A stretch of DNA of 6,129 bases from an uncultured Sutterella sp. (GCA_900767875.1 CAAGAT010000020.1:1-6129); one strand, 5' to 3'. Counted from the first letter of the stretch, positions 1-5,782 are shown. Notes: generated from the sequence alone by a model not told the origin. Program-made: numbers and translations.

Positions 1-141
1 GCTTGGTTCGAGTCGACGGGTATGGAGGTTAAAACTATGGAAACCGCCGTAAAACGCCCCGTGAGGGGCGCCTACCGAACGGTATGGGCGGTGGTGTGAG
101 AGGTCGGTAGGTGAAATAAGCACCTACCACCAACTCGATTC
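1..141 (+). repeat. Left copy of a terminal inverted repeat (partial, runs off the window)
   Basis: Positions 1-119 are the exact reverse complement of 6011-6129. After a mismatch at 120 and another at 132 the match continues to 141 and then stops. The repeat contains nested inverted repeats: CGCCCC-GTGA-GGGGCG (55-70), CCTACCGA (71-78) with TCGGTAGG (104-111), and GGTAGGTG (106-113) with CACCTACC (121-128). The second and third share bases, so they could form alternative structures. One frame is open from position 1 to a TGA at 97-99. No transposase or recombinase is present. The perfect match begins exactly at the window edge, so the true repeat probably extends beyond it and this copy is partial. 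Confidence 0.93.
51..70 (-). terminator. Terminator-like hairpin in the left repeat, reading outward
   Basis: On the minus strand a 6-bp G/C stem (CGCCCC/GGGGCG, 55-70) with a 4-nt loop is followed by TTTT (54-51). The U-tract is short and no gene reads toward it from inside the window, so it may simply be structure within the repeat. The same element occurs at 6060-6079 on the plus strand. Confidence 0.3.
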
Positions 142-230
142 CGCGTGTAAAGAGGTAGATCTCAGGGGGTGTCGGCGCAAAGGTTTGTGACGGGGCGTTT
201 ACGGAAAAAAGGCGCAGGCACTGTTAATAG

Positions 231-244
231 TTGTTTGAAATCAA
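231..244. promoter_or_regulatory. FNR/Anr-like box upstream of ttdA
   Basis: TTGTT-TGAA-ATCAA matches the FNR half-site palindrome TTGAT-N4-ATCAA at 9 of 10 defined positions. It lies in the AT-rich control region, about 190 nt before the ttdA start. It overlaps the candidate -35 element at 235-240, so whether it activates or represses cannot be told from sequence. A second 9/10 match lies upstream of the transporter gene at 5649-5662, which strengthens the case. L-tartrate dehydratase acts in anaerobic tartrate fermentation in enteric bacteria, so oxygen control is biologically sensible. Confidence 0.45.
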
Positions 245-262
245 TCGATTACAAGATTTAAT
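235..262 (+). promoter_or_regulatory. Candidate sigma-70 promoter for ttdAB
   Basis: TTGAAA (235-240, 5/6 to TTGACA) and TTTAAT (257-262, 5/6 to TATAAT) are separated by 16 nt. Transcription would begin near 269, giving a leader of about 160 nt. The spacer holds the palindrome AATCGATT (243-250), and TTAATAG occurs twice (224-230 and 258-264). This is the best pair in an AT-rich patch (about 220-310) within otherwise GC-rich DNA. Other pairings are possible, such as a -10 of TATCAA at 274-279. Confidence 0.4.
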
Positions 263-281
263 AGGCTTAACACTATCAATT

Positions 282-295
282 TCATAAATCTATGA
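282..295. promoter_or_regulatory. Inverted repeat, possible operator of ttdAB
   Basis: TCATA-AATC-TATGA is a perfect 5-4-5 inverted repeat just downstream of the candidate promoter. LysR-type regulators often bind short interrupted palindromes of this kind, so it is a candidate site for the LysR protein encoded at 2017-2946. It lies downstream of the proposed start point, where activators rarely bind. The function is inferred. Confidence 0.25.
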
Positions 296-426
296 GTATT
301 TGATTTATCCGTCGGGCGGCGTAAAAATTCAACCGAAAGACGGATGGCATCCTTGCCCCGAAACACAACCGCGCCGCGTTTGAAACGACCCCGCCCCCCA
401 AGCGCCGGCGCCAGGAGACAAACCCC

Positions 427-1326
427 ATGGACAAAACGGAACTCAGTACCCGTTTCACCGATACGATGGCCAAGTTCACGGCCTTCTTCGGCAAGCATCT
501 GCCCGACGACGTGCTCGAACGGCTCAAGCAAATGCGCACCTTTCAGACGCAGCCGCTCGCCAAGGTCATGTACGACTCGATGTTCACCGACCTGGAACTG
601 GCGGCCAAGCACAACGTGCCCTTCTGCCAGGACACGGGCGTGATTCAGTATTGGCTCGAATGCGGCTCGGAATTCCCGCTGATCGGCCAGATGCAGGAAT
701 GCCTGCGCGAGGCCACGATCCGCGCCACCAAGGAAGCCCCGTTGCGCCACAATGCCGTGCAGATTTTCGACGAGAAGAACACGGGCAACAACACGGGCGT
801 GCGCATTCCCTGGATCGACTGGGAAATCGTCCCCAATTCGGATCAGTGCGTCATTCACGCCTACATGGCCGGCGGCGGCTGCTCGCTGCCTGGCTACGCC
901 AAGGTGCTCATGCCCGTCGAAGGCTACGAAGGCGTTGTTCGCTTTGTCTTTGACAACATCTGCGACCGCGGCATCAACGCCTGCCCGCCCCTGTTGGTCG
1001 GCATCGGCATCGCCGGTTCCGTCGAAGTGGCCGCCAACCTTTCCAAGAAGGCGCTGATGCGCCCGATCGGCTCGCGCAACGTCAACCCGCGCGGCGCCGA
1101 ATTCGAACAGATCATCGAAAAGGCTCTCAACGACATCAACATCGGTCCGGGCGGCCTTGACGGTGCCCTCTCCGTGATGGGTGTGCACGTCGAGCAGGCC
1201 GCCCGTCACCCCTCGTGCCTGGCCGTCGGCCTGTCCGTGGGCTGCTGGGGCCATCGCCGCGCCACCATCCGCTTTAACGCCGACATGTCCTATGAACTGC
1301 TTTCGCACAAAGGAGTCACGCTGTGA
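427..1326 (+). CDS. ttdA: L(+)-tartrate dehydratase, alpha subunit
   Basis: This is the alpha subunit of a class I, oxygen-sensitive [4Fe-4S] hydro-lyase that converts L-tartrate to oxaloacetate and water in the cytoplasm, working with TtdB. The 299 residues match the E. coli TtdA length (about 303) and, from memory, its sequence almost throughout, including APLRHNAVEIFDE-like, MAGGGC-LPG, VLMP-EGYEGVV and RPIGSR blocks. Three cysteines suited to the cluster are visible: C67 in CQDTG, C186 in NACPP and C273 in GCW. Their spacing equals that of E. coli C71/C190/C277. The ATG has a good ribosome site, AGGAGA at 413-418, 8 nt upstream. The stop overlaps the ttdB start. The related heterodimeric class I fumarases are the main alternative, and activity on fumarate cannot be excluded from sequence. 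The long minus-strand frame across 241-1308 is an antisense shadow. Confidence 0.92.
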   Translation: MDKTELSTRFTDTMAKFTAFFGKHLPDDVLERLKQMRTFQTQPLAKVMYDSMFTDLELAAKHNVPFCQDTGVIQYWLECGSEFPLIGQMQECLREATIRATKEAPLRHNAVQIFDEKNTGNNTGVRIPWIDWEIVPNSDQCVIHAYMAGGGCSLPGYAKVLMPVEGYEGVVRFVFDNICDRGINACPPLLVGIGIAGSVEVAANLSKKALMRPIGSRNVNPRGAEFEQIIEKALNDINIGPGGLDGALSVMGVHVEQAARHPSCLAVGLSVGCWGHRRATIRFNADMSYELLSHKGVTL

Positions 1327-1940
1327 GCAAAAAAATTCTGACCACGCCGATCCGCAGTGAGGACCTCGAAGACATCCGCATCGGCGACATCATCTACCTG
1401 AACGGCACCCTCGTGACGGCCCGCGACTGCGCGCACACGCGTCTGGTCAAGCAAGGTCGCGACATCCCGGTCGACCTCAAGGGCAAGGCGATCTTTCACG
1501 CCGGCCCGATCATGGTGCCCGACAAGAGCGCGGGCAGCGGCTTTAGGGTCGTCTCGATCGGCCCGACCACCTCGATGCGCATGGAAAAGTTTGAAAAGCA
1601 GTTCATTGAAAAAACGGGCGTCAAACTGATCATCGGCAAGGGCGGCATGGGTCCCAACACCGTGGCGGGCTGCACCGAACACAAGGCCCTGCACTGCGTC
1701 TTCCCGGGCGGCTGCGCCGTGCTGGCCGCGCAGTGCGTCGAGGAAGTCGAAGACGTGCAGTGGTCCGAGCTGGGCATGCCCGAATCGCTCTGGGTGATGC
1801 GCGTCAAGGAATTCGGCCCGCTGATCGTCTCGATCGACACGCACGGCGGCAACCTCTTCGAACAGAACAAGAAGCGCTTTAACGAACGCAAGGCGCCGAT
1901 CGTCGAAGAAGTCATCAAGAAGACCGAATACATCGACTAA
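1323..1940 (+). CDS. ttdB: L(+)-tartrate dehydratase, beta subunit
   Basis: This is the beta subunit that completes the tartrate dehydratase active site with TtdA. Its 205 residues compare with about 201 in E. coli TtdB, and it shares the same blocks: KKILTTPI near the start, the RD..H segment at 34-38, GKAIFHAGP at 54-62, GPTTSMRM at 80-87, GKGGMGP at 105-111, and ELGMPESLW followed by VKEFGPLIVSIDTHG at 149-175. I chose the GTG start at 1323 because it gives the family N-terminus. It is preceded by AAAGGAG at 1309-1315 with 7-nt spacing. The GTG overlaps the ttdA stop in the four bases GTGA, indicating translational coupling and equal subunit supply. A strong terminator follows 16 nt after the stop, so the operon is ttdAB only. 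No transporter gene is attached, unlike in E. coli. Confidence 0.92.
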   Translation: MSKKILTTPIRSEDLEDIRIGDIIYLNGTLVTARDCAHTRLVKQGRDIPVDLKGKAIFHAGPIMVPDKSAGSGFRVVSIGPTTSMRMEKFEKQFIEKTGVKLIIGKGGMGPNTVAGCTEHKALHCVFPGGCAVLAAQCVEEVEDVQWSELGMPESLWVMRVKEFGPLIVSIDTHGGNLFEQNKKRFNERKAPIVEEVIKKTEYID

Positions 1941-1956
1941 AGCTTCTCTTTCCCTG

Positions 1957-2000
1957 AAAAAAACGCAGCGTCCCGTAACACCGGCCGCTGCGTTTTTTTT
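1957..2000. terminator. Bidirectional rho-independent terminator between convergent genes
   Basis: CGCAGCG (1964-1970) and CGCTGCG (1986-1992) form a 7-bp GC-rich stem around a 15-nt loop. Eight T follow on the plus strand (1993-2000), and seven A precede (1957-1963), giving a T-run on the minus strand. It sits between the ends of ttdB (1940) and the lysR-type gene (2017), so it can end both converging transcripts. Confidence 0.92.
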
Positions 2001-2016
2001 CGTGCCCATAAGGCGG

Positions 2017-2946
2017 CTAGCCGTCGGCAAATTCGCCCTCGGCCACGCGCCGCATCACGTCGATGAGCGCACGGGCGGCCTTGGTGAGGTACCCCTTGCG
2101 GCGGTAGGCGGCCACCACAACGCGTTCGGGCTGGGCCGGATCAATCGAAAAGTAGCGCACGGGCTGGGGCGGTCGGCAGCGCTTGGCCAGCGTCTGCGTC
2201 ACAAAGGCCGCGCCCACGCCGGCGCTGGCCAGATGCAGCGCCGCTAGGGGCGACTCGCTCTCGAGCATCACCCTCGGGCTCGTGCGGGTGTCCCGGCACA
2301 GATCTTCGTACAAATTGCGGAACTTTTGCCCCTGCTTGATGATGATGAAGGGCTCGTCGTTCAGTCGGGCAAAGGGCATCACCGGATAAGTGCCCGCCGG
2401 GCCCGCGGGCACGGTCTTGGCCGCCCGAGCCTCCGGGTTCATCGCCAAAAGGTAACGCTCACGGTAAAGCTCGGCGTATTCGAGGTCCGAGCGAAACAGC
2501 GGCGCAATCACCAAACTGAGGTCCGTGACGCTGTCGTAGGCCAGATCCTCAAGTTCCTTGGTCGTGCCTTCGGCCAGCGAGACGGTCACGCCGGGGTACT
2601 CGCGGCGGAAAATCGGCAACACCTCGGCCAGGAAAAATGTCGAGCGGTAGTGCGACGAGCCGATCGTCACATGGCCGCGTACGCCCTCGCCGATGTCGGC
2701 GATGAGCTTGGCGCGCATCTGCAGTAGCTGCTCGATCTCGCGCTCGGTCTTCATGAAGCACTCGCCCGCGTAGGTCAGGCGCAGGGGCTTGGCCGTGCGG
2801 TCGATGAGCCGCGCGCCCGTCTCCTCCTCGATGCGGTGCAAGAACTGGGAGATGGACGGCTGCGAAATCTGCAGCACGCGCGCCGCCCTCGAAAACGATC
2901 CTTCGGTGACGAGGGCGTTGAGATAACGGTAAACGTTGCTCGCCAT
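2017..2946 (-). CDS. LysR-type transcriptional regulator
   Basis: The product is 309 residues, the normal length for a LysR-type DNA-binding regulator. The N-terminal winged helix-turn-helix spans about residues 1-60, with the typical sequence EGSFSRAARVLQISQPSISQ and an RIE-ETGARLIDR end. A periplasmic-binding-protein-like effector domain (about 90-300) follows. The gene converges on ttdAB and lies 15 nt behind the LapA-like gene on the same strand, so the two are probably co-transcribed. The start lacks a clear ribosome site (the leader is GGCACGGGATTCCTT), which suggests coupling to the upstream gene, whose stop is in the same frame five codons earlier. E. coli TtdR, the ttd activator, is also a LysR protein of about 310 residues but is divergent from ttdA. 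A tartrate or dicarboxylate effector is therefore inferred here, and I leave the symbol blank. Confidence 0.9.
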   Translation of the reverse strand: MASNVYRYLNALVTEGSFSRAARVLQISQPSISQFLHRIEEETGARLIDRTAKPLRLTYAGECFMKTEREIEQLLQMRAKLIADIGEGVRGHVTIGSSHYRSTFFLAEVLPIFRREYPGVTVSLAEGTTKELEDLAYDSVTDLSLVIAPLFRSDLEYAELYRERYLLAMNPEARAAKTVPAGPAGTYPVMPFARLNDEPFIIIKQGQKFRNLYEDLCRDTRTSPRVMLESESPLAALHLASAGVGAAFVTQTLAKRCRPPQPVRYFSIDPAQPERVVVAAYRRKGYLTKAARALIDVMRRVAEGEFADG

Positions 2947-2961
2947 AAGGAATCCCGTGCC

Positions 2962-3708
2962 TTAGTGGAACATTTTCTTGAAAAAGCCCGGTTTGCCCGG
3001 CTCGGCCGCACCGCTCTCGGGAGCCGATTCGGGAGCCGGCGTCTCGGCCGTGCCTTCGCTGTTGACCGGCTCGACGACGGGCGCGGCGGGGGCGACGGGT
3101 TCGGGTGCGGCGGCCTCGGCAGGCTTTAATGGCAGGGGCTCGGCGGGGGTTTGTTCCTTATGAGACTTGCCGCCGAGGAAACCGAACAAACTGGTTTTCT
3201 TCGGTTCGGGTTCGGGCAGCTCGGGCGCTGGGCCGATCTGGGCCTTGTCGGCAATCTGCTCGACGCGCAACGTGAGCTTTTCCAGGGCCTTTTCGACGGC
3301 TTCGAGTCGCTTTTGGACGTCCTGAGCGCTCGTGGTGGGCGCCTGAACCGCTTCGCGCAGGCCCGCCAGCAACGCCTCCTGGTTCTTGGCCATTTCCTGG
3401 CGCAACGTCTCCTTGGTTTGCTCAAGGCGCGACATTTCGGCATGATCGGCCAGGGACTTGTTGACGTTGGCTTCCTTATAGGCCTTGCGGATTTCCACCA
3501 GGGTCGAGGCCTGCTGCATCAGCGCCCAGGCAATGCCCACCAGCCAGAGCCCGCCGAGGATAAACAGCAGGATGAGCCCGAGGGGCGCCTGAATCTCTTC
3601 GACGATGAGGTTGACGGACACGGGCGCCATGATGCCCTGCCAGTTGAGGATGAGGAAAATGAGCGCCAGCAGGCTCAGGATGGACAAAAGAACGGAGCGC
3701 AGCGTCAT
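2962..3708 (-). CDS. LapA-domain (DUF1049) inner-membrane protein with coiled-coil and P/A/E-rich tail
   Basis: The 248-residue protein begins with two hydrophobic segments, about residues 5-23 and 41-64, separated by NWQG.MAPVSVNLIVEEIQAPLG. This is the pattern of the LapA/YciS domain, which helps regulate lipopolysaccharide assembly in Gram-negative bacteria. A charged heptad-like region (about 85-156) follows and should form a coiled coil. The last 90 residues are rich in Pro, Ala and Glu, look disordered, and end in the basic-aromatic FFKKMFH. Known LapA proteins are about 100 residues, so the cytoplasmic tail is a large extension. No lapB neighbour is visible. The ATG has no Shine-Dalgarno sequence and no other start codon lies in frame just upstream. 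The exact role is unknown, and a link to the tartrate genes is not implied by its family. Confidence 0.78.
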   Translation of the reverse strand: MTLRSVLLSILSLLALIFLILNWQGIMAPVSVNLIVEEIQAPLGLILLFILGGLWLVGIAWALMQQASTLVEIRKAYKEANVNKSLADHAEMSRLEQTKETLRQEMAKNQEALLAGLREAVQAPTTSAQDVQKRLEAVEKALEKLTLRVEQIADKAQIGPAPELPEPEPKKTSLFGFLGGKSHKEQTPAEPLPLKPAEAAAPEPVAPAAPVVEPVNSEGTAETPAPESAPESGAAEPGKPGFFKKMFH

Positions 3709-3783
3709 AGCGAAAGTCCAAGTGTCGGGGGTAGGAGAAGGGCCGGGGGCGCGCCAGCGGCGTCCTCAGGCCATAACACTCGG

Positions 3784-3789
3784 ATTATA
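3784..3789 (-). promoter_or_regulatory. Candidate -10 element of the lapA-like/lysR operon
   Basis: On the minus strand a perfect TATAAT lies about 75 nt before the LapA-like start and downstream of the transporter terminator. No good -35 hexamer is found at 16-18 nt (the best reads GTTCGG or TTCGGG), so the promoter is weak or activator-dependent, or the match is chance. Transcription would begin near 3777. Confidence 0.4.
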
Positions 3790-3840
3790 GGGCACGGCGC
3801 TTTGGCCCGAACATGCGTGACAGATCCGCCGGGGGGATCC

Positions 3841-3893
3841 AAAACACAAGGGGCGCCGGAGCCGTTTGCTTGAAAACGGCGCGGCGCCCCTTG
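3841..3893 (-). terminator. Large hairpin terminator of the transporter gene
   Basis: An 11-bp arm pair, CAAGGGGCGCC (3847-3857) with GGCGCCCCTTG (3883-3893), encloses a second 7-bp stem, GCCGTTT (3861-3867) with AAACGGC (3874-3880), and a 6-nt loop. On the minus strand it is followed by TGTGTTTTGG-type sequence (the A-rich 3841-3844 on plus). It lies 77 nt past the transporter stop and would separate that gene from the LapA-like gene. The U-tract is interrupted, so termination may be partial. Confidence 0.7.
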
Positions 3894-3911
3894 CGAAGCG
3901 ACACACCGCCC

Positions 3912-3935
3912 CGCTCCGGACCGATGTCCGAAGCG
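3912..3935. repeat. Hairpin between the transporter stop and its terminator
   Basis: CGCT-C-CGGAC, loop CGAT, GTCCG-A-AGCG forms nine base pairs with one C/A mismatch. It is flanked by two copies of GCGAAGC (3893-3899 and 3943-3949), a sequence known to make an unusually stable mini-hairpin in single-stranded DNA. It could stabilise the 3' end of the transporter mRNA. The function is inferred. Confidence 0.4.
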
Positions 3936-3969
3936 AGGCGATGCGAAGCAGATCGTTACAAAGTGTCGG

Positions 3970-5532
3970 TTAGGAACCCGTGGCTGCGGCCTTGACCGCC
4001 TGCGCCCCCTCGGGGAGGATACCCGGGTCGATCAGCAGAACCATGACGGTGATGATGATCACGCCGATGATGTTGAGCCAGATACCCGCACGGATCATGT
4101 CGCCGATCTTGATGCGGCCGGTACCGAACACCATGGCGTTGGGGGGCGTACCCACCGGCATCATGAACGCGCAGCTCGTGGCGATGGTGGCGGCAACCAG
4201 CAGGGACTGGACATTGGCACCGATCGAGTCGGCAATGGCAGCCACCATGGGCATCAGGGTTGCGGCAAGAGCCGTGTTGGAGGTGAATTCCGAAGCGAAG
4301 GTCGCCAGCGTGGCCAAACCGCCCACGATCGCCCAGTCGGGCATACCGGCCATCGACACGGCCAGGGCACCGACGGCGTCAGCCGCACCCGTGCGCTGGA
4401 TTGCCGCAGCCATCGACAGACCGCCGCCGAACAGGAGCAGCACGTCCCAGCTCACCCCCTTGGCCGCGCTCGACCAGTCGAGGGCATGGATACCCTTCTT
4501 GGCGTCGACGGGGATGATGAAGAGGATGATGCCGGCGCCCATGGCGATCACGGTATCGCTCATCGGCTTGAAGGGCTTCATGCCGCCGATTTCAAGACCG
4601 CGAATCATCGGGCCGAAGGTCCACAGCAGAGCCGCCGCCACGAAGACGATCAGAACCGTCCATTCGCCGCGCGACAGGGGGCCGAGGTGCTTGATTTCGT
4701 TGGCAACCCATTCGCGGCCGCCCGGCAGATCGGCGGGCAGTTCACGGAAGAGCACGTAAACGAGCAGCAGGTAGGTGGCGATGATCAGCAGGGTCACCGT
4801 CGGGAACGAGATGAGCAGCCAGTTGCTGAAGTCCACGGGCATGCCGTAGTTCGATTCGACGAAGCGGGCGAAGATGCCGTTGGGGGGCGTACCGATGAGC
4901 GTGTAGATGCCGCCCAGGGAAGCGCCGTAGGCCACGCTCAGGAGCATGGCGACGCCCAGGTTGCGTTCGCCGCGGTCGATCGGTTCGTTGATGCGGGTCG
5001 AGCGCACCACGGCCAGAAGAGCCATGGCGATCGGCAGCATCATGGCGGCCGTGGCGGTGTTGGACACCCAGGCCGACAGGAAGGCGGTGGCGAGCATCAC
5101 GCCCAGCACGATCTGGCGCGGCTTGGTGCCCACGACACGAATCGTGTAAAGGGCGATGCGGCGGTCAAGGCCCCAGCGGGCGATGCCGGCGGCGATCAAG
5201 AAGCCGCCCATGAACAGGTAGATGGTGCCGCTCGAGTATTCCTTGAGCGTCTGTGCCGCGGTGCCCACCCCGAAGAGCGGGAAGGTCACGATCGGCAGCA
5301 GGGCCGTCACGGCGATGGGAACGGCCTCGGTGAACCACCAGATGGCCATCCAAAGCACCATGCTCACGCAGGCTCGGGCCGCGTGTGTCAGTTCAACCGG
5401 GTCACCCTTGGTGCCGATGTAGGTTTCGGGCAGGATGAAGTAAAGCCCAAGAGCCAACAACGGGCCCAGGATGAGCGGTATGAGTTTGGACTTGTTGTCC
5501 AATGCGCCGATCTCAATACTGGATTCGTGCAT
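3970..5532 (-). CDS. INDY-type DASS (SLC13) dicarboxylate transporter
   Basis: The product is a 520-residue polytopic inner-membrane carrier of the divalent anion:sodium symporter family. The two family repeats are each marked by an SNT motif and a GTPPN motif: S157-N158-T159 with IGTPPN at 213-218, and S418-N419-T420 with GTPPN at 461-465. These form the sodium and carboxylate sites in the Vibrio INDY structure. Long hydrophobic segments run through the whole length, after an N-terminal cytoplasmic stretch of about 16 residues. Succinate, fumarate or malate are the usual substrates, and tartrate is suggested only by the neighbouring ttdAB. Motifs differ from CitT/TtdT-type exchangers, which, from memory, have SNTARTGG, SAHTATMLP and GAAPN, so sodium-coupled uptake is more likely than tartrate/succinate exchange. 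The start is well supported by AGGGAGG 5 nt upstream. The gene stands alone, with its own leader and terminator. Confidence 0.9.
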   Translation of the reverse strand: MHESSIEIGALDNKSKLIPLILGPLLALGLYFILPETYIGTKGDPVELTHAARACVSMVLWMAIWWFTEAVPIAVTALLPIVTFPLFGVGTAAQTLKEYSSGTIYLFMGGFLIAAGIARWGLDRRIALYTIRVVGTKPRQIVLGVMLATAFLSAWVSNTATAAMMLPIAMALLAVVRSTRINEPIDRGERNLGVAMLLSVAYGASLGGIYTLIGTPPNGIFARFVESNYGMPVDFSNWLLISFPTVTLLIIATYLLLVYVLFRELPADLPGGREWVANEIKHLGPLSRGEWTVLIVFVAAALLWTFGPMIRGLEIGGMKPFKPMSDTVIAMGAGIILFIIPVDAKKGIHALDWSSAAKGVSWDVLLLFGGGLSMAAAIQRTGAADAVGALAVSMAGMPDWAIVGGLATLATFASEFTSNTALAATLMPMVAAIADSIGANVQSLLVAATIATSCAFMMPVGTPPNAMVFGTGRIKIGDMIRAGIWLNIIGVIIITVMVLLIDPGILPEGAQAVKAAATGS

Positions 5533-5537
5533 GTTTG

Positions 5538-5544
5538 CCTCCCT
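5538..5544 (-). promoter_or_regulatory. Strong ribosome binding site of the transporter
   Basis: AGGGAGG on the minus strand, 5 nt before the ATG at 5532-5530, fixes the start codon. It is the strongest site among the three minus-strand genes, the other two having none that is clear. Confidence 0.75.
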
Positions 5545-5622
5545 GTGAGGAATTTCTACTGTCTTGAAACGATCGGCGTCTACGCCTTTTTGACCGTCGT
5601 ATGAGGTTGCGTGTCTTCAATG

Positions 5623-5638
5623 GCTCTTTGTTAAGAGC
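5623..5638. promoter_or_regulatory. 6-4-6 inverted repeat upstream of the transporter
   Basis: GCTCTT-TGTT-AAGAGC is a perfect 6-bp inverted repeat with a 4-nt spacer, about 90 nt before the transporter start. A second repeat of the same geometry (5651-5666) has its centre 28 bp away. The pair could be a regulator site or a leader hairpin. Confidence 0.35.
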
Positions 5639-5648
5639 TCATCGATGT

Positions 5649-5666
5649 TTGATGTTAGTCAACATC
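5649..5666. promoter_or_regulatory. FNR/Anr-like box overlapping a second inverted repeat
   Basis: TTGAT-GTTA-GTCAA (5649-5662) matches TTGAT-N4-ATCAA at 9 of 10 positions and fits the Anr form TTGAT-N4-GTCAA exactly. Three bases over, GATGTT-AGTC-AACATC (5651-5666) is a perfect 6-4-6 palindrome, so two binding modes overlap. The centre is about 124 nt before the transporter start. No convincing -10 lies at the class II distance downstream, so the promoter itself is not defined. Confidence 0.45.
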
Positions 5667-5782
5667 TTTACCTCAGAGAGGGACGCATTATTAGTGCAAA
5701 CCCTTATCAATTGCAGATTTATCCTGTGAAAATGAAATTTTTCAGGGCATCCCCCTAGCCTACCTTTAGATAGTTCAACCCA

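Noticed and set aside
3..17. tRNA T-arm-like sequence (GGTTCGAGTC) at the repeat end
   Set aside because: The flanking 5-nt arms do not pair, no CCA or acceptor stem follows, and no anticodon arm is visible.
241..1308. 355-codon open frame on the minus strand
   Set aside because: It is antisense to ttdA, whose family match is strong. GC-rich codon use keeps the opposite frame open, and the translation is rich in His, Gly, Arg and Val without any recognisable fold.
1290..2030. 246-codon open frame on the minus strand over ttdB
   Set aside because: It is a shadow of ttdB that runs through the terminator at 1957-2000, and its composition is typical of antisense frames.
3151..3873. 240-codon plus-strand frame over the LapA-like gene
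   Set aside because: It is a shadow frame that crosses the terminator hairpin and the promoter-like region. The minus-strand product has coherent membrane and coiled-coil segments.
5576..5592. GGCG-TCTA-CGCC followed by TTTTT as a plus-strand terminator
   Set aside because: The stem is only four base pairs and no plus-strand gene leads into it.
4486..5604. 372-codon open frame on the plus strand over the transporter
   Set aside because: It is antisense to the transporter, rich in His, Asp, Gly and Gln, with no domain pattern. The opposite frame has clear membrane segments and family motifs.
5647..5673. Eight-codon leader peptide upstream of the transporter on the minus strand
   Set aside because: An ATG after a weak GAGG opens an eight-codon frame, but there is no attenuator behind it, no codon bias toward a regulatory amino acid, and no evidence beyond chance.
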